Shown here: positions 45,799 to 56,472 of the stretch, piece after piece
Layout of the letters: each line of letters begins with the position of its first letter
Numbering within the stretch: the first letter of the stretch is position 1
DNA from: Aphanomyces cochlioides
Taxonomy: Eukaryota > Oomycota > Saprolegniomycetes > Saprolegniales > Verrucalvaceae
Assembly: GCA_019828595.1 (NCBI GenBank)
Contig: JAHQRK010000002.1
Coordinates: 3,410,001-3,474,000 of the forward strand
Reading direction: 5' to 3'
DNA length: 64,000 nt
The notes under the pieces: model-generated
Told to the model about the DNA's origin: nothing
Database searches by the model: none
The model's input: the letters and a program-made list of their open reading frames with translations, nothing else
Translations under genes and position numbers: made by a program

Positions 45799-46430
45799 AC
45801 AAGCCAAATATACATCATGAGCATGGATTGAAAAGAATTCTCCGCTATCTACAAGGTACAAAACATTACGGCCTCGAAATCAAGCCAACCGTGCCAAATG
45901 AGATGCATGTATTCACCGATGCGGACTGGGCTGGCGACAAATCAAATCGTCGGTCTACCACTGGCTGCATTGTCGAAATATATGGCGCCATTGCCCACTG
46001 GTTCTCGAAACAGAAAGCCACAATGGCTTTAAGTACCATGGAGGCAGAATACATCGCAGCTTGTGTTGGAACTCAAGAGGCTCTTTGGATCAAACAATTG
46101 ATGGCTCAGATTGGATTAGAATCATCCAAAACACCAGCTTATCTATGGTGCGATAACCAGTCGGCGATCAAAACGATGTCTAATGACGTATCATCGACTC
46201 GAGCAAAGCATATGGATATCAAGTACCATTTTGTAAGGGATGAAGTCAAGCGTGGAGCAACAATCATCGGATATTGCGCCACTGATGAGATGCCCGCAGA
46301 TGGTCTAACCAAAGCTTTGTCAGTCGATCGCTTCGAGGCAGCCAGAAAGATGCTGCATGTTGTGTCAAGAGAAGACAGCTTGGCGATGACTGCGTTAGCC
46401 ATGGAAATTCACGTTGAGGGGGCGTGTTAG
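45693..46430 (+). pseudogene. Copia RNase H domain
   Basis: Open for 245 codons. It contains RPDIAFATSLLSRYL, the RNase H acidic residues in FTDADWAGD, STMEAEYIA and CDNQSAI, and the usual TKALSVDRFE end. The stop codon (TAG) overlaps the first bases of the 3' LTR, and a purine run GAGGGGGCG precedes it. As the rest of pol is broken it cannot function alone. Confidence 0.88.
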
Positions 46431-46547
46431 AACTGCAACATGAAACCCCCATAGGATATAACGGTTCGATAATGCATTCTGGATTTAGCTAGCCTGTGTT
46501 CAGTTGTCGCCGCACCAAAGGCTTGAGGTGCCGGTTTCTTACATGTA
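46425..46547 (+). mobile_element. Copia 3' LTR, truncated
   Basis: Starts TGTTAGAACTGC after the purine tract GAGGGGGCG (46416-46424). The expected end GTTCCAACA is missing; at 46541-46547 the sequence switches, through a shared TGTATTTGTGAC-like stretch, into the inverted gene-family copy. Confidence 0.75.
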
Positions 46548-47200
46548 TTTGTGACACCATCATGGTGCACAATCGCAAAAATTGCATCAACGTCTAACGC
46601 CTCTTTGACCTTGACATTCCATTCACGATTTGTTTCGAGAATATAGAGACAGTGTGTGATCTACGACTTGGTCAACAAGTTCATAAATCACGCATTCTAC
46701 CTGTGTCATTAATTGTCGCATTTTTGCGGCTTTCATTTCCTTCATCTGAATTGTTGGAACACATGTCTGTCTTGTAGGCTGTGTGATGGTTTTCTCCGCT
46801 TCTTTTTGTCGTTGCTGCGTCACCAGAAGATTCGATATCTCGTTCACAACTGATTTTCGGTGAAAACATGGTGCCGATGGTTGCTGAATTTCATGTTCCT
46901 TTTGGGGTGCAACGAACAATGACGACTGAGCATCTTGGGATTTTTCTGGCGTCTCTGTGTAGTAAGAGATTCTCTTTCCTTGTTACAGGCTTGACATCGT
47001 CTTGGAGGACCGCATCGCGTTTGTCTGTACGAGCGCGTCAGTAACCTTCAGAAAGTCGAAATCCAATGGAGGTCTCACGTTGCAGGGATTTACGGGTTCC
47101 AATATCTTTTGTTGCGTGACATGAAGTTGATCGGACTGATGTGTCGCGCTTCCGTTGATGCATGAGCTCACAAGTGGACTTAACAGCTTCGCCCGCTTAC
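46541..47200 (-). pseudogene. Inverted copy of gene-family segment 18570-19214
   Basis: The minus strand matches 18570-19214: SSCINGSATHQSDQLHVTQQ (47171 downwards), then VVNEISNLLVTQQRQKEAEK ... ELVDQVVDHTLSLYS (46919-46623). Substitutions (for example MTNLLA to ISNLLV) show it is an older duplicate than the inverted-repeat arms. A stop and frame changes are present. Confidence 0.75.
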
Positions 47201-48660
47201 CCTGATAAAGTTATGTTACTGAAATTATGCAAAACTTTTGATTTGAGAACGCCTCGACAATCAAAATGAACGTTCTGACGAGCTCTACAAGAAATGACCA
47301 GCCATAGCACAATCACGGGCTACAACCTCACTTGGGATAAAACCACTTCCTTTCTATTATTGTCAAATTCTTTTGCGAGATCACAACTTGCAAGAAATGT
47401 TCGAGTTGCTTTTAGTTGTATTGATTGCGATGTTAAATCACGAACATGACTTTAAATTCTTGTCTTTGTAATGTGTTTTCGTTTCGAGAACGTCAAAACC
47501 AAGTTATACTTGACCGACGCGGCACTGTTCAAGAGCCAGAAACAAAAGACGATGCTGCTTCCCTTGCCAAGAATCCTTATGTCCAAGTTTGATGACACAT
47601 TGGAAATTCAGACAAAGCATCTGCTCCCGTTGGCACAAGCCGTCGTGAACGCTGAAGTTCGGCAAACGTGCAATGCATCCATAACTTTCCACGTGCATTA
47701 GAACAGTACGCTCCGTCATTTCAAACCAACTTGACGACGCGCAAGCCCCGACCATTTTCACGAGATGCAAGAGGGCGAGGGAAGCTGATTGTTAATTCTT
47801 TAGTGCGAAAAACATGAGTTGACCAGGAAATCTTTACTCTTCGACAGAATTGATCCAACAAACATCAACGCATTCGACGCTACGCGAGTCTAATGAGAAT
47901 ACAGCCGTCAAGGAGGCAAATACCCAGGAAGTTTTGACACGTCCAATATCGTCTTTGCGTTGAGGCGAGACAAAAATTTTAGTACGAAAAGCAATAGCTG
48001 CTCAGCAAATCGTGACTCATTCAATCAAAATGCTCCAAGAAACATCCACGCAGACAACGCTTCGCTAGTTCAATGAAAATGCGGCCATGAAGCAGGCAAA
48101 TACCCAGGGAGTTTTTACGAGTCCAATATCACCTAAGTACAAAATCGATGTTTGCGTGTAGTAGTCAACGCCCCCCGTTGCTGTCATGCATCCGGTGGTA
48201 ATGTTGGTGGGGCTTAGGCTTCGTCACAATGGCTTTGGTTTGCAATGGAGGACATACGCACGCGGACAGGCTTATGCAGGACGTCAGTATTCATTGTAGC
48301 TTCTATCAACATTACCAGATTTCACGAAACTATTTTGAATTGGAAATCACAAGTCTCGCAGATGAGCTATACCATACTATTGCTTTTTAAGCGGACAAAT
48401 AATTGCTTCGCGTAGATGAAAACACGAACACAGAATACAAACGACCAGGACTAATATGCAGTCCTGCTACTTGTTGAAAATAGCTCAATCCTCCTGTCAT
48501 TGAGTACATCTGAAGTCAGCATTAAGCAATCCACATTGTGTGAAAATCTATAAGGAGTACAACTATCAAATAGTGTCTGTAAAAATGATGTTGTAATAGA
48601 TAACGTCGCATTCCATCTGCAGCGTGAAAAAATATCGATTAAACAACGCATGCCATCCGC
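47201..48660 (+). pseudogene. Diverged gene-family remnants
   Basis: 47471-47701 encodes a piece with MSKFDDTLEIQTKHLLPLAQAVVN, related to KTRTDHLIPLAHTSING at 19490. 47840-47960 and 47985-48130 are two tandem diverged copies of the VRKALAAQQI...ISPQ segment at 17455-17610 (DNA phrases GCAGCTCAGCAAATC-like and GTCCAATATC). 48310-48400 repeats the fragment of 14740-14830, and 48450-48560 resembles 14870-14990. The order of pieces is that of the gene in the inverted-repeat arm, but all are broken. Confidence 0.5.
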
Positions 48661-48663
48661 AGA

Positions 48664-49110
48664 GTGAAAACATATCGATTAAATTGCCGAAGAATGGTTA
48701 GAAAATCAAGAGTTTCCTCGTTTAGATTCGTCCCTGGTGACGAAATGGACCCCAGACGTTCCCTTGTTGGTGTAAAGCTGTATAGCGGTAATCCTTCAGA
48801 TTCTTGTTACGCGGAAGGTATTTATACGTGTTTACGTGTTTCAGATTCATTGATCGCCATGGTCAAAATGCAAGGATTTTGACAAGTAGTGCCGAGTGAG
48901 GCTAAGCTGTCTTATTCGTCACGGGGTCGTAAAATGCAAATTCAAGAGTACGATTTTATGCAGAAACACTCTAAACAAACGCTATTGTAGATATCAGAGT
49001 CACTCAGATGAACACGAGCTGCCAGCGCCGAGCACGTCGTCATCAAGTCACTTCAACAGTCGCCATAAGGATCGACGTAGGAGGCATTGTCGACGCTGTG
49101 GACCATCTTG
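48664..49110 (+). pseudogene. Decayed copy of the end of the 49502 gene
   Basis: 48720-48850 (DEMDPRRSLVGVKL in translation, then the noncoding ATCCTTCAGATT... TTTACGTGTTTCAGAT) aligns with 49900-50015 (DGMDSGRSLESVWV stop, then AATCATTCAGATAT...TTTACGTGTTTGAT). 48955-49005 aligns with 50090-50135 (CAGAAACA(C/T)...AAACAAACG(C/T)TATTGT). It is the 3' half of a tandem duplicate whose frame is lost. Confidence 0.55.
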
Positions 49111-49501
49111 ATACTGTCGAGAAGTTGCTAGCAATGGAGCACCAGTTGAAAGAGTAACGAGGATGAAAACGCACGAACCAAGATAGGTGACTTTTCGACT
49201 TATCAATACGAAAAATGATCGGCATACAAATAATAAACAGTGCCGCTGAGATATTTGTAGTGGACAAGGGGGTAAGCTTTTTTTACATTGCGTTCTAGAC
49301 CACAAGTTGCTTCACATACAACGGACATGACCACGGCAAGATATCAATCTTTCTTCAGCCAACATTAGTCAAGTTGATTCATTTTTTTCAATAGTAGCCG
49401 GGACGCAAAAACCATGTCGGGAACGTAAAAATTCAACTGGGATGGCATACCCTTGAGAGGCGACTCGGTGGCAACTCTCTGTCCATGTTTTCGTAAAAAC
49501 C
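49111..49501. other. Intergenic, upstream of the small membrane protein gene
   Basis: No supported gene. Contains short frames only on the minus strand; could hold the promoter of the 49502 gene. Confidence 0.4.
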
Positions 49502-49951
49502 ATGCGCTTCGTCGAGGATTCATTCATCGATCATTTTCAGATTGGAAAGGTTCGAATGTCGACCATCTTCGTGATTTGTACGATCCTCATCGCCCTCACA
49601 ATGCCTGTGTCTTCCTTGACGGCCATGGAAGCTTTGGGCTCATCGACTGTGCCCTCGACAAACACCGAAAGAAATATGTCAACGTTGCCACCAATGGAAA
49701 GCACAGCGTGGGGATCCTTGTGCTTGATGTTCATATTGGGTTTTGTGTTTGCTGCGTTTGTTGCATACGCGTGGTACAGTTCAAGACAGTGCAAATCGAA
49801 CCATGAAAATTTCAGCCACGAACATAATCCTCAAGTTGCGATTTCGATGCCAATGACTTCGACATACGTTGCTACGACGACTCCCATCAACCGAGTCCAC
49901 GTTGACGATGGAATGGACTCCGGACGTTCCCTTGAGTCAGTGTGGGTGTAA
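49502..49951 (+). CDS. Small membrane protein, two hydrophobic segments
   Basis: 149 codons, no intron needed. Residues 19-40 (MSTIFVICTILIALTMPVSS) look like a signal peptide; if Met19 (49556) is the true start, the cleavage site would be near SSLTA. A Ser/Thr-rich stretch follows (EALGSSTVPSTNTERNMSTL), probably outside the membrane, then a transmembrane helix at 72-93 (LCLMFILGFVFAAFVAYAWY) and a polar tail ending MDSGRSLESVWV. It therefore looks like a type I single-pass protein of about 130 residues. No family recognised. A decayed tandem copy lies 0.8 kb upstream (48664-49110), so this is a small local family. Confidence 0.6.
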   Translation: MRFVEDSFIDHFQIGKVRMSTIFVICTILIALTMPVSSLTAMEALGSSTVPSTNTERNMSTLPPMESTAWGSLCLMFILGFVFAAFVAYAWYSSRQCKSNHENFSHEHNPQVAISMPMTSTYVATTTPINRVHVDDGMDSGRSLESVWV

Positions 49952-50591
49952 AACGTCAATCATTCAGATATTTGTAGGAAAGTTTAATAAATGTTTACGT
50001 GTTTGATCACCAAGTCGAAAAAAGAAGGATACAGGGCAAGTGAATCCACCTTAATCATCTCGGGATTTACTATGCAAACTCAAGAATACATTTAATGCAG
50101 AAACATGCTGGAAACAAACGTTATTGTGAATATCAGATGAGCAGAAGCTGTCGACAAAACACGAGCCAAACTATTCTTGCACAATGTTGACAAAATTATG
50201 ATTGATGAATTGCGTACATGTAGCTGCTGGGACCTCAACAAAATAGGTTGACGGAGCGCATCTGTCACTTTCGACGTAATTATCAACAAATACATGCATC
50301 TGTTGTGTCCTCATCTTAAAAAAAGTCGCCTATTCGTAACTTGCACTCCAATGACATGAATATTTCCAATTCGACAGGAGTACATCGCAATGCATTCACA
50401 GCTGCGACTTCGTAATCATGTCTCTATTGCATTATTTACTCTGTGAAAGGTTGAAGCTATAAGATGTATTGACAGTCGTAAAACAAGGCTATAGCACATT
50501 CTGGTTAATTGGGGAGGTGACATAAAAAATGTATTATATCGAAGTAAAAGCAAACTCAAAGTCAAGTTCAGCTGAACAAGCAAGACCTGAT
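49952..50591. other. Intergenic (3' ends of two convergent genes)
   Basis: No gene recognised between the small membrane gene and the IFT140 stop. The first 180 bp is the tandem-duplicated 3' flank described for 48664-49110. Confidence 0.45.
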
Positions 50592-53500
50592 CTATTTTCG
50601 TCGAGGTGGACTGTTTTCACCTTCAATGTCCTCGTCCATTTCATCAACGTCTCCGTCATCATCTTTTGCTTCTTTTTTATCTTCGGCCCGTTTTTCGCTA
50701 CGCTCTGGAGCTGTGTCGCCAGTCTTTGATTGAACTTCATTCAAAAGTTTTTGACTGATAAACGACTTGATGGCAATATTTCTTTGACGCATGGCATTCA
50801 ATAACTCCATGGCGTGCGAATAATCGTCATTATCACAAGCGTGACTGATCAAAAGAGAAAATGCATCGCCACTTCGAATAGCCGCGTCAATATCAGCGTC
50901 TTCGAGAAGCTGCTGCACCATTTTTACCATTTCAGTCGGCTCCGACTTGGCGAGCTCCTTGGCTTGAATGAATTTTTCAATGCATGATATGCGATGCTCA
51001 AGGGATGCAATTTTTTTCTCTTTGCCTGGTGTGGAGGATTTTGCAGCGATTTTGCATGCATCTCCCAACAAGGATTTAGCTTTGTCGTAATCCTTGTAGT
51101 CGTCGATCTCTACTTGCGCACAAGCATCATAAAAGCCAACCAGCTGATCAAATGCTTTGGCCCTTGTGTAGAATCCTACAATATTCTTGGCAATCTCAGA
51201 ATCCTTTTTCCAGTCGAGATTTTGAAGATAATTTGCAGCAAGCACAAAGATTTCGTTATTTCTTGAAACGTTGGCAAAAAATACAACTTTTTCCGTATCG
51301 CCAGATTTTAACAAACATTTCATGGCTTTGAGTTTTGCACCGGCTTGAGTATATTTCTTAGTGGCCAAGTGAAATGATCCTTGGTGTTTGCAACACTTAG
51401 CCAATTTCATCATTAGGTCCGTCCGACGTTTCATGGCAACTTTATCATTTTCATCAGCTGGCTTTGGTGGTGTGAGTTTTTCGGCCATCTCTTCAGTAAT
51501 CTTGACTTTATTGATGGCACAAATATCCAAAGCATCAGCGATACGGTTAGCTTGTATCAACAAAGGAACTGCTTTGGCGTATTGTCCATTCTTGGCAAAG
51601 AAATCTGCACACCTGCCCAGCATCAATGGTGATGTGTTTGATGACGTTCCAAGCTCATCAGCAATTGTGTGTAGCTCGTCAAATAGCTGAGCTTGGAAAC
51701 AAATCTCAATGGCTTTAGAGACGTGTCCACTTTTGTGATAAAGCACAACTGCTTTTTCAAATTCACTTTTTGTCTCAAAATATTGAGCGCATTCCAACAT
51801 GGGACCCGGTTTACTCAGTAATGCATAGTTCATCAAGTCACCGTCCATGTTGTACTCTCGCGATAGTCTGATTGCATGATTGTAGCAACCACTTGCTGCA
51901 TAAAATTGAATTGCCCCTGGAATATTGTCATTTGCTTCGTATTGACGAGCCAAATGGTACGCAGCAGCCCTGTTGTTGGTCGAAGCAACGACTTGAGAGG
52001 CCTGCTCGAATTCTTTCTTGTGGCACAGCACCCGAACTAAGGACAGATAATCCTTGGCACGCCGATATGAGGTTATAACAGCGTCGAATTGTTGATTGCT
52101 CTCTTGATATTGAGCCCACCATAGAAGAAGTCGAGGATCTTCCGATTTAGAGGCGTAATTGTTCAACATATCCAATTTTCCATGACTGAATAGCATTCGA
52201 GGGACATCCTTCGCTGCAGTACCAGCGTGTTCAAAATGGCGAATGGCTTCTTTCACATTTCCCTCTTCTTCCAAATGTTTTGCATACGCAAAATGTGTCG
52301 TCTTCAAATGAATGCGATCTCGTTTCGCTGCCACTTCAAGGGCTTTTGACCAATAGCCTGCAGCTTGGTACAACTTGTTCAACAAGTCAAAGCGGTCGCA
52401 TTCCTTGTACAATCGCGCTGCATCATCCAAGAGCCCAAGTTGAATTGCAACCATTGCAATCGGGACTTCGATTTCAGGATTTTCGGCTTTTGCCGCAGCA
52501 ACAGCAGCAGCACCGCGGGCATGTCCCATGTTTCCCAGACAAACTTCAGCAACATCGAGACGTTTTGTTTTCACACACATGTGGGCCATGTTTTCCCAAA
52601 CAGATGCGTTTTGGATCAACTTCACCGACCTGTATGCTTCATCCATGTTTCCAATGGTCATGTAATAGGAAAAATCTATGAGAGCTTGGCGGGTAGGCTC
52701 GTCAACTTTATCCAAGCCAATAAAATCACGCATAATTTTTGTCCTTAATAACGCAACAGGGTTATTGTCAAGCTCCTTTAAGTCGCGTTTTGTAGATGTA
52801 GTCTCTTGACTGGATGCCAAGTACATACGCGGGACATGAATACCCAAGAGAGCACTGTACTTGGTATCGAGATCGAAATTGTCTTGCATCAATAAACCAC
52901 GCTCATTTGAAGCAAACAAAATCGTGATTTCCTTTTCGGCGTGTGAGCTCAATCTGGTTGGATCAGCGTTTGGCACATCTGAATCTGATTTATCGTCTGC
53001 TTTATCATTTTGCCCATGGGATTTTACATCTTCAATTTTATCCTGTTATAGTACTTGATATTCATCATCAATCAAAAATCACTCACTTGAAATGTTTCAC
53101 AGGCAAGCAAGCGAGGTTCTCGTGGATCCCAAAAGTGAGATGTGGGATGCCGCATTGCACCAAAATCGAAAGATTGAAATGAATTTAAATCCGCGTTGAA
53201 TAAGTACAATTTGTTGTGTGGAATTCGAACCTTCAGAGTTCCTTCGACAGTATACAGTAAGAAACTCACACGTGTTCCGTCGCAATTGACGCTGATTGAC
53301 CGCAATACTGCTTTGTCATCAGCATTTGCGAGAGCTTTCTACAAAAAAAGTTCAGCGAAGAAAATTAATTTCCATACCGAAATGTTTCCCAAACTACCAT
53401 ATGCTTTAGGCTCACGCCGGGAGAGATCAAACACGCGGATCAAGCCGGCGTCTGTCCCAACAGCAAGGTATTTGTTGTTTACGTGCAATATGCAAGGTTT

Positions 53501-55182
53501 CCCTTCTGCCTCTGTAAACGATACGGTATTTTTCACGGTGCCGCTTGTATTACAAACTTCAACGTGATTGCCATTCGTGCGGTAAATAGCGTCACCGCGA
53601 AGTTGCATTGCACTTGAAGTACATTTAAAAGTACTCAAACGTTTGGTCTCGAGATCTTTTTGGAGTTCATAAACTTCCGCCTTGGAGCCATTCCAAACCA
53701 AAACAAGATTTCCATCATGAGCCAAACCCTTGATCCGGATAGATGCATCGATAATTGTCTGGACTACTGTGCCGTCGGAGAGCTTTTCAATAGACAACGC
53801 CATAGGCCGAGTTTGGATCACTGCAGTGTCATCGTTTAAGGATCTATTCATGACCGATTCATGAAAAATGCTGACCCCAGCCACTTGTGCATGGGCGTAA
53901 ATGTACGAATTAAGGGGATTCCATCCAATTTTTGACACAGGTTGATGCATGTCAGCAACAGACATAACGTTCCACTGACTTGACTTTGCTTGATTTTGGG
54001 CTGATCCAGTAAGACGCCAAAAGACAATCTTGCCCTCGTTTGTTCCTGCAGCTAAAATGCGTTTTCGTGGGTTAAAATCAATTGTTGACACCCGGTCACT
54101 TGGTGGGACGCCACCATTTGCTAGACTTAGCACATAATTTTCTTCTTTATTTAAGTCCCAAAAGCGAATCAGTTGCTCGCCAGAAGCAGTTGCGAGCAAA
54201 CCTGACGGATGATTAGTAGCTTATAGAGGCTTAGACCGTTTACCTGGACCAGCCCAAATTGCTTCTTTGAGACCACCATCGCCAGAAACACTTAACTTTA
54301 CTTTCATGATGGGTTTAACTGTGCCATCCGCTGCCACTTGCAGTTGGACGAGCTGAGAAGCGCGAGTAATGACAACCAGTCTATAGCATGCAAGCTCATT
54401 TCGACCTCAGGAGAGATTTTACCTGTGTTTTTCTTCATAAAACATCATGCAATCAATCGCGTGGTTGAGAGTCTGGACGTCCGAAATATGGCCAAGATCG
54501 TCTGCATAATGGACCGAGCCCAAGTCGCCTCCAAAGAAAAAAGACGGGCATGACGCAGTTGCAAACGTTGAGTCGCTGAATTTGGTGAGCCATTGACCAG
54601 AGTTTGGTTTACCTTTTTACTTCCTTCTCACGTTTTTGTGGTGCAGCACAAAAGACACACTGCGTCAAACTGCCTTGACGGGTGTATTGCGTGCATAAAC
54701 CAACTTGTCCTCTTGCATCAATTTTCCAAACTGCTAAAATGCCACTCTCATCTCCTGTAATGACGCGATTGCCCGCTGGAGCCCACTTCAAAAGATTGAT
54801 GCGAGTTGTGTGAGGTGAATTAACTTCCCTTGCCACATTTTCTTTGTGGATCCATAGCGAAAGCATTCCTACAAACTGTGAGAATTGCTCACTTGGGAAC
54901 TAAATACCATCGCTCCATGCGACTGCTAGGACGCTACCCCGAGGCTGCCAAGCTATCGCGGTCACGTCTGCTTTTCGCGTGTGCGCCGGAACTTGTAGTT
55001 TCTCCCCCTAAATTACTTCAATTTTGTTGCACAAAACTTTGCCATTCTACCTCGTCGCTGAAAAAGTTCACCTCGCGGTTATCAAGTGCTATGGCCAAAA
55101 TCGACTCGATTTCACTCCATGACGAGCATATTTGACGAGAATTAGCCGGAAGATCCACGGAATAGTCATAGAACAGCGCCAT
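50592..55182 (-). CDS. IFT140: Intraflagellar transport protein 140 (IFT-A subunit)
   Basis: IFT140 is a core subunit of the IFT-A complex, which drives retrograde transport and membrane-protein entry in cilia and flagella. Exons read on the minus strand: 55182-55051, 55007-54908, 54868-54613, 54575-54423, 54380-54244, 54201-53378, 53338-53087, 53042-50592. They total 4305 nt, 1434 aa (human protein 1462). The start MALFYDYSVDLP resembles the conserved IFT140 N-terminus. WD40 repeats fill about residues 1-560 (LLKWAPAGNRVITGDESGIL; IRFWDLNKEENYVLSL). The TPR-like half has family signatures MARMCVKT-like NMAHMCVKTKRLDVAEVCLG, GSFHLATKKYTQAGAKLKAM and GFYDACAQVEIDDY. The C-terminus is very acidic. 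All introns are 39-50 nt with GT..AG. It appears intact and implies that the organism makes flagella. Confidence 0.96.
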
Positions 55183-56472
55183 GGGTTCTGCACTTTTTGG
55201 AGAGGCGTCGAAATGGATCGTGACCTTTCATATCTTTTCGGATAAGCAGTACGGATAAATAGATACTACTCTGGTCCATAATATCAGCAACATTTGGGGT
55301 ATAATTGGTGGATTCTACAGTAAAATCGATGCTGATTGCTTTATAAAACAGAGCAGAAAAAGAGCTTTGATTGGACACTTTTTGAACTTCAAACGGAGTT
55401 CTGGTTGTGAAATGACAGAAGTGTAAAAATTCCAAAAATTTGACGACCAGTAGATTATGATGTGCGCCAACAAATAGACGAAGCTTAGACTTATGAGAGA
55501 GAGTAATTAAGTAAAGCACACTTTGTACTACATTGTCGTCAAGCTAGAATTGCCGCTCGGAAACACAATACGTTCATCACAGCACAAACGCTGTTAAATG
55601 GTAAGGTTTGAGTTTCTCAAGCTCTATTTAATCATCAGACAGGAACCCTGTCAGATCTACGGGTTGCATACCGTCTATGTGAAGCTAAATAGACCTCTTA
55701 ACAGCTCCAACAACCAGCTATTGACGACAATCTTGCTCTCATCAACTACGTTGGCACTAAATAGTGCCCAGTGTCACAAATGAAGTATACAAAAAACAAA
55801 TGTGTCAAATACTGTGTAATCCAAATGTTGCTCATAATGCGGTCTAGAGTAGTATAAAATATTTGTTGACCTGTCGTACTGTGGATTCAACCATGACTTC
55901 GCTTGGATAAGTCAAGGCTGCGCACACGAATAATACTAAATGCGTTCTTATGATATTGCGGCGCCGCATATTCCAAGGAAATACTGAGAGTTCTCGCTGA
56001 AACAGTGAGCAATATATGAGTTCAATTTCCACAGAACCTTATACTATTTACAGATGAACACAAGGTCGAAGTGGGTTCTTTTCTTCTATTGCAGCTATGA
56101 ACTTAGTGAAGTTTTACATTTGACCAAGCAATGCACCAGGCAGATGTGGTTTATATACGTCAGCGATTGTTGCATTGTGCATATCGCAAGGACCAGTTCC
56201 CTTCCTACATTCCTACACTAAATACGTTGTACTTCGAAGTACTCCATTGCACTACGAACAGTAAGTAGTTGTGACTTACGAAACACGTACGAAACAAAAG
56301 ATCCGGATACATAATGGATTCACGAAACAACATGTTTCGTAAATCGGAAATAGATCCTTTTCATTCACTTGAAATTAGTATGAAAAAGCAAATGGCAATA
56401 TATATAAACGATTTACGAAACAACACATATCCGGAAATATCCGGATGAATTGTACTGGTCCCAGAAACGATC
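55183..56472. other. Intergenic, IFT140 upstream region and Crypton 5' flank
   Basis: No supported gene. The 117-codon minus frame 55519-55166 overlaps the IFT140 start out of frame and has no recognisable feature. Near 56290-56450 there are repeated ATCCGGAT/ATATCCGG phrases and TTTACGAAACAAC repeats, which may belong to the 5' end of the Crypton. Confidence 0.4.

Larger units (their letters stand above)
41876..46547 (+). mobile_element. Ty1/Copia retrotransposon, broken, with a nested composite insertion
   Basis: Order: primer site, gag, remnant protease, GAG-pre-integrase, integrase, reverse transcriptase, RNase H, purine tract, 3' LTR; this is the Copia order. The element is interrupted at 43106-43857 by a LINE fragment, repeat X and the 5' end of another Copia in inverse orientation. 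Several frameshifts occur in pol. The 3' LTR is cut at about 46547. Confidence 0.9.

Noticed and set aside
50534..50740. Minus frame overlapping the IFT140 C-terminus
   Set aside because: It is out of frame with the IFT140 acidic tail and has no support.
55166..55519. 117-codon minus frame ahead of IFT140
   Set aside because: It overlaps the IFT140 start out of frame and has no recognisable feature; the IFT140 N-terminus at 55182 fits the family well.
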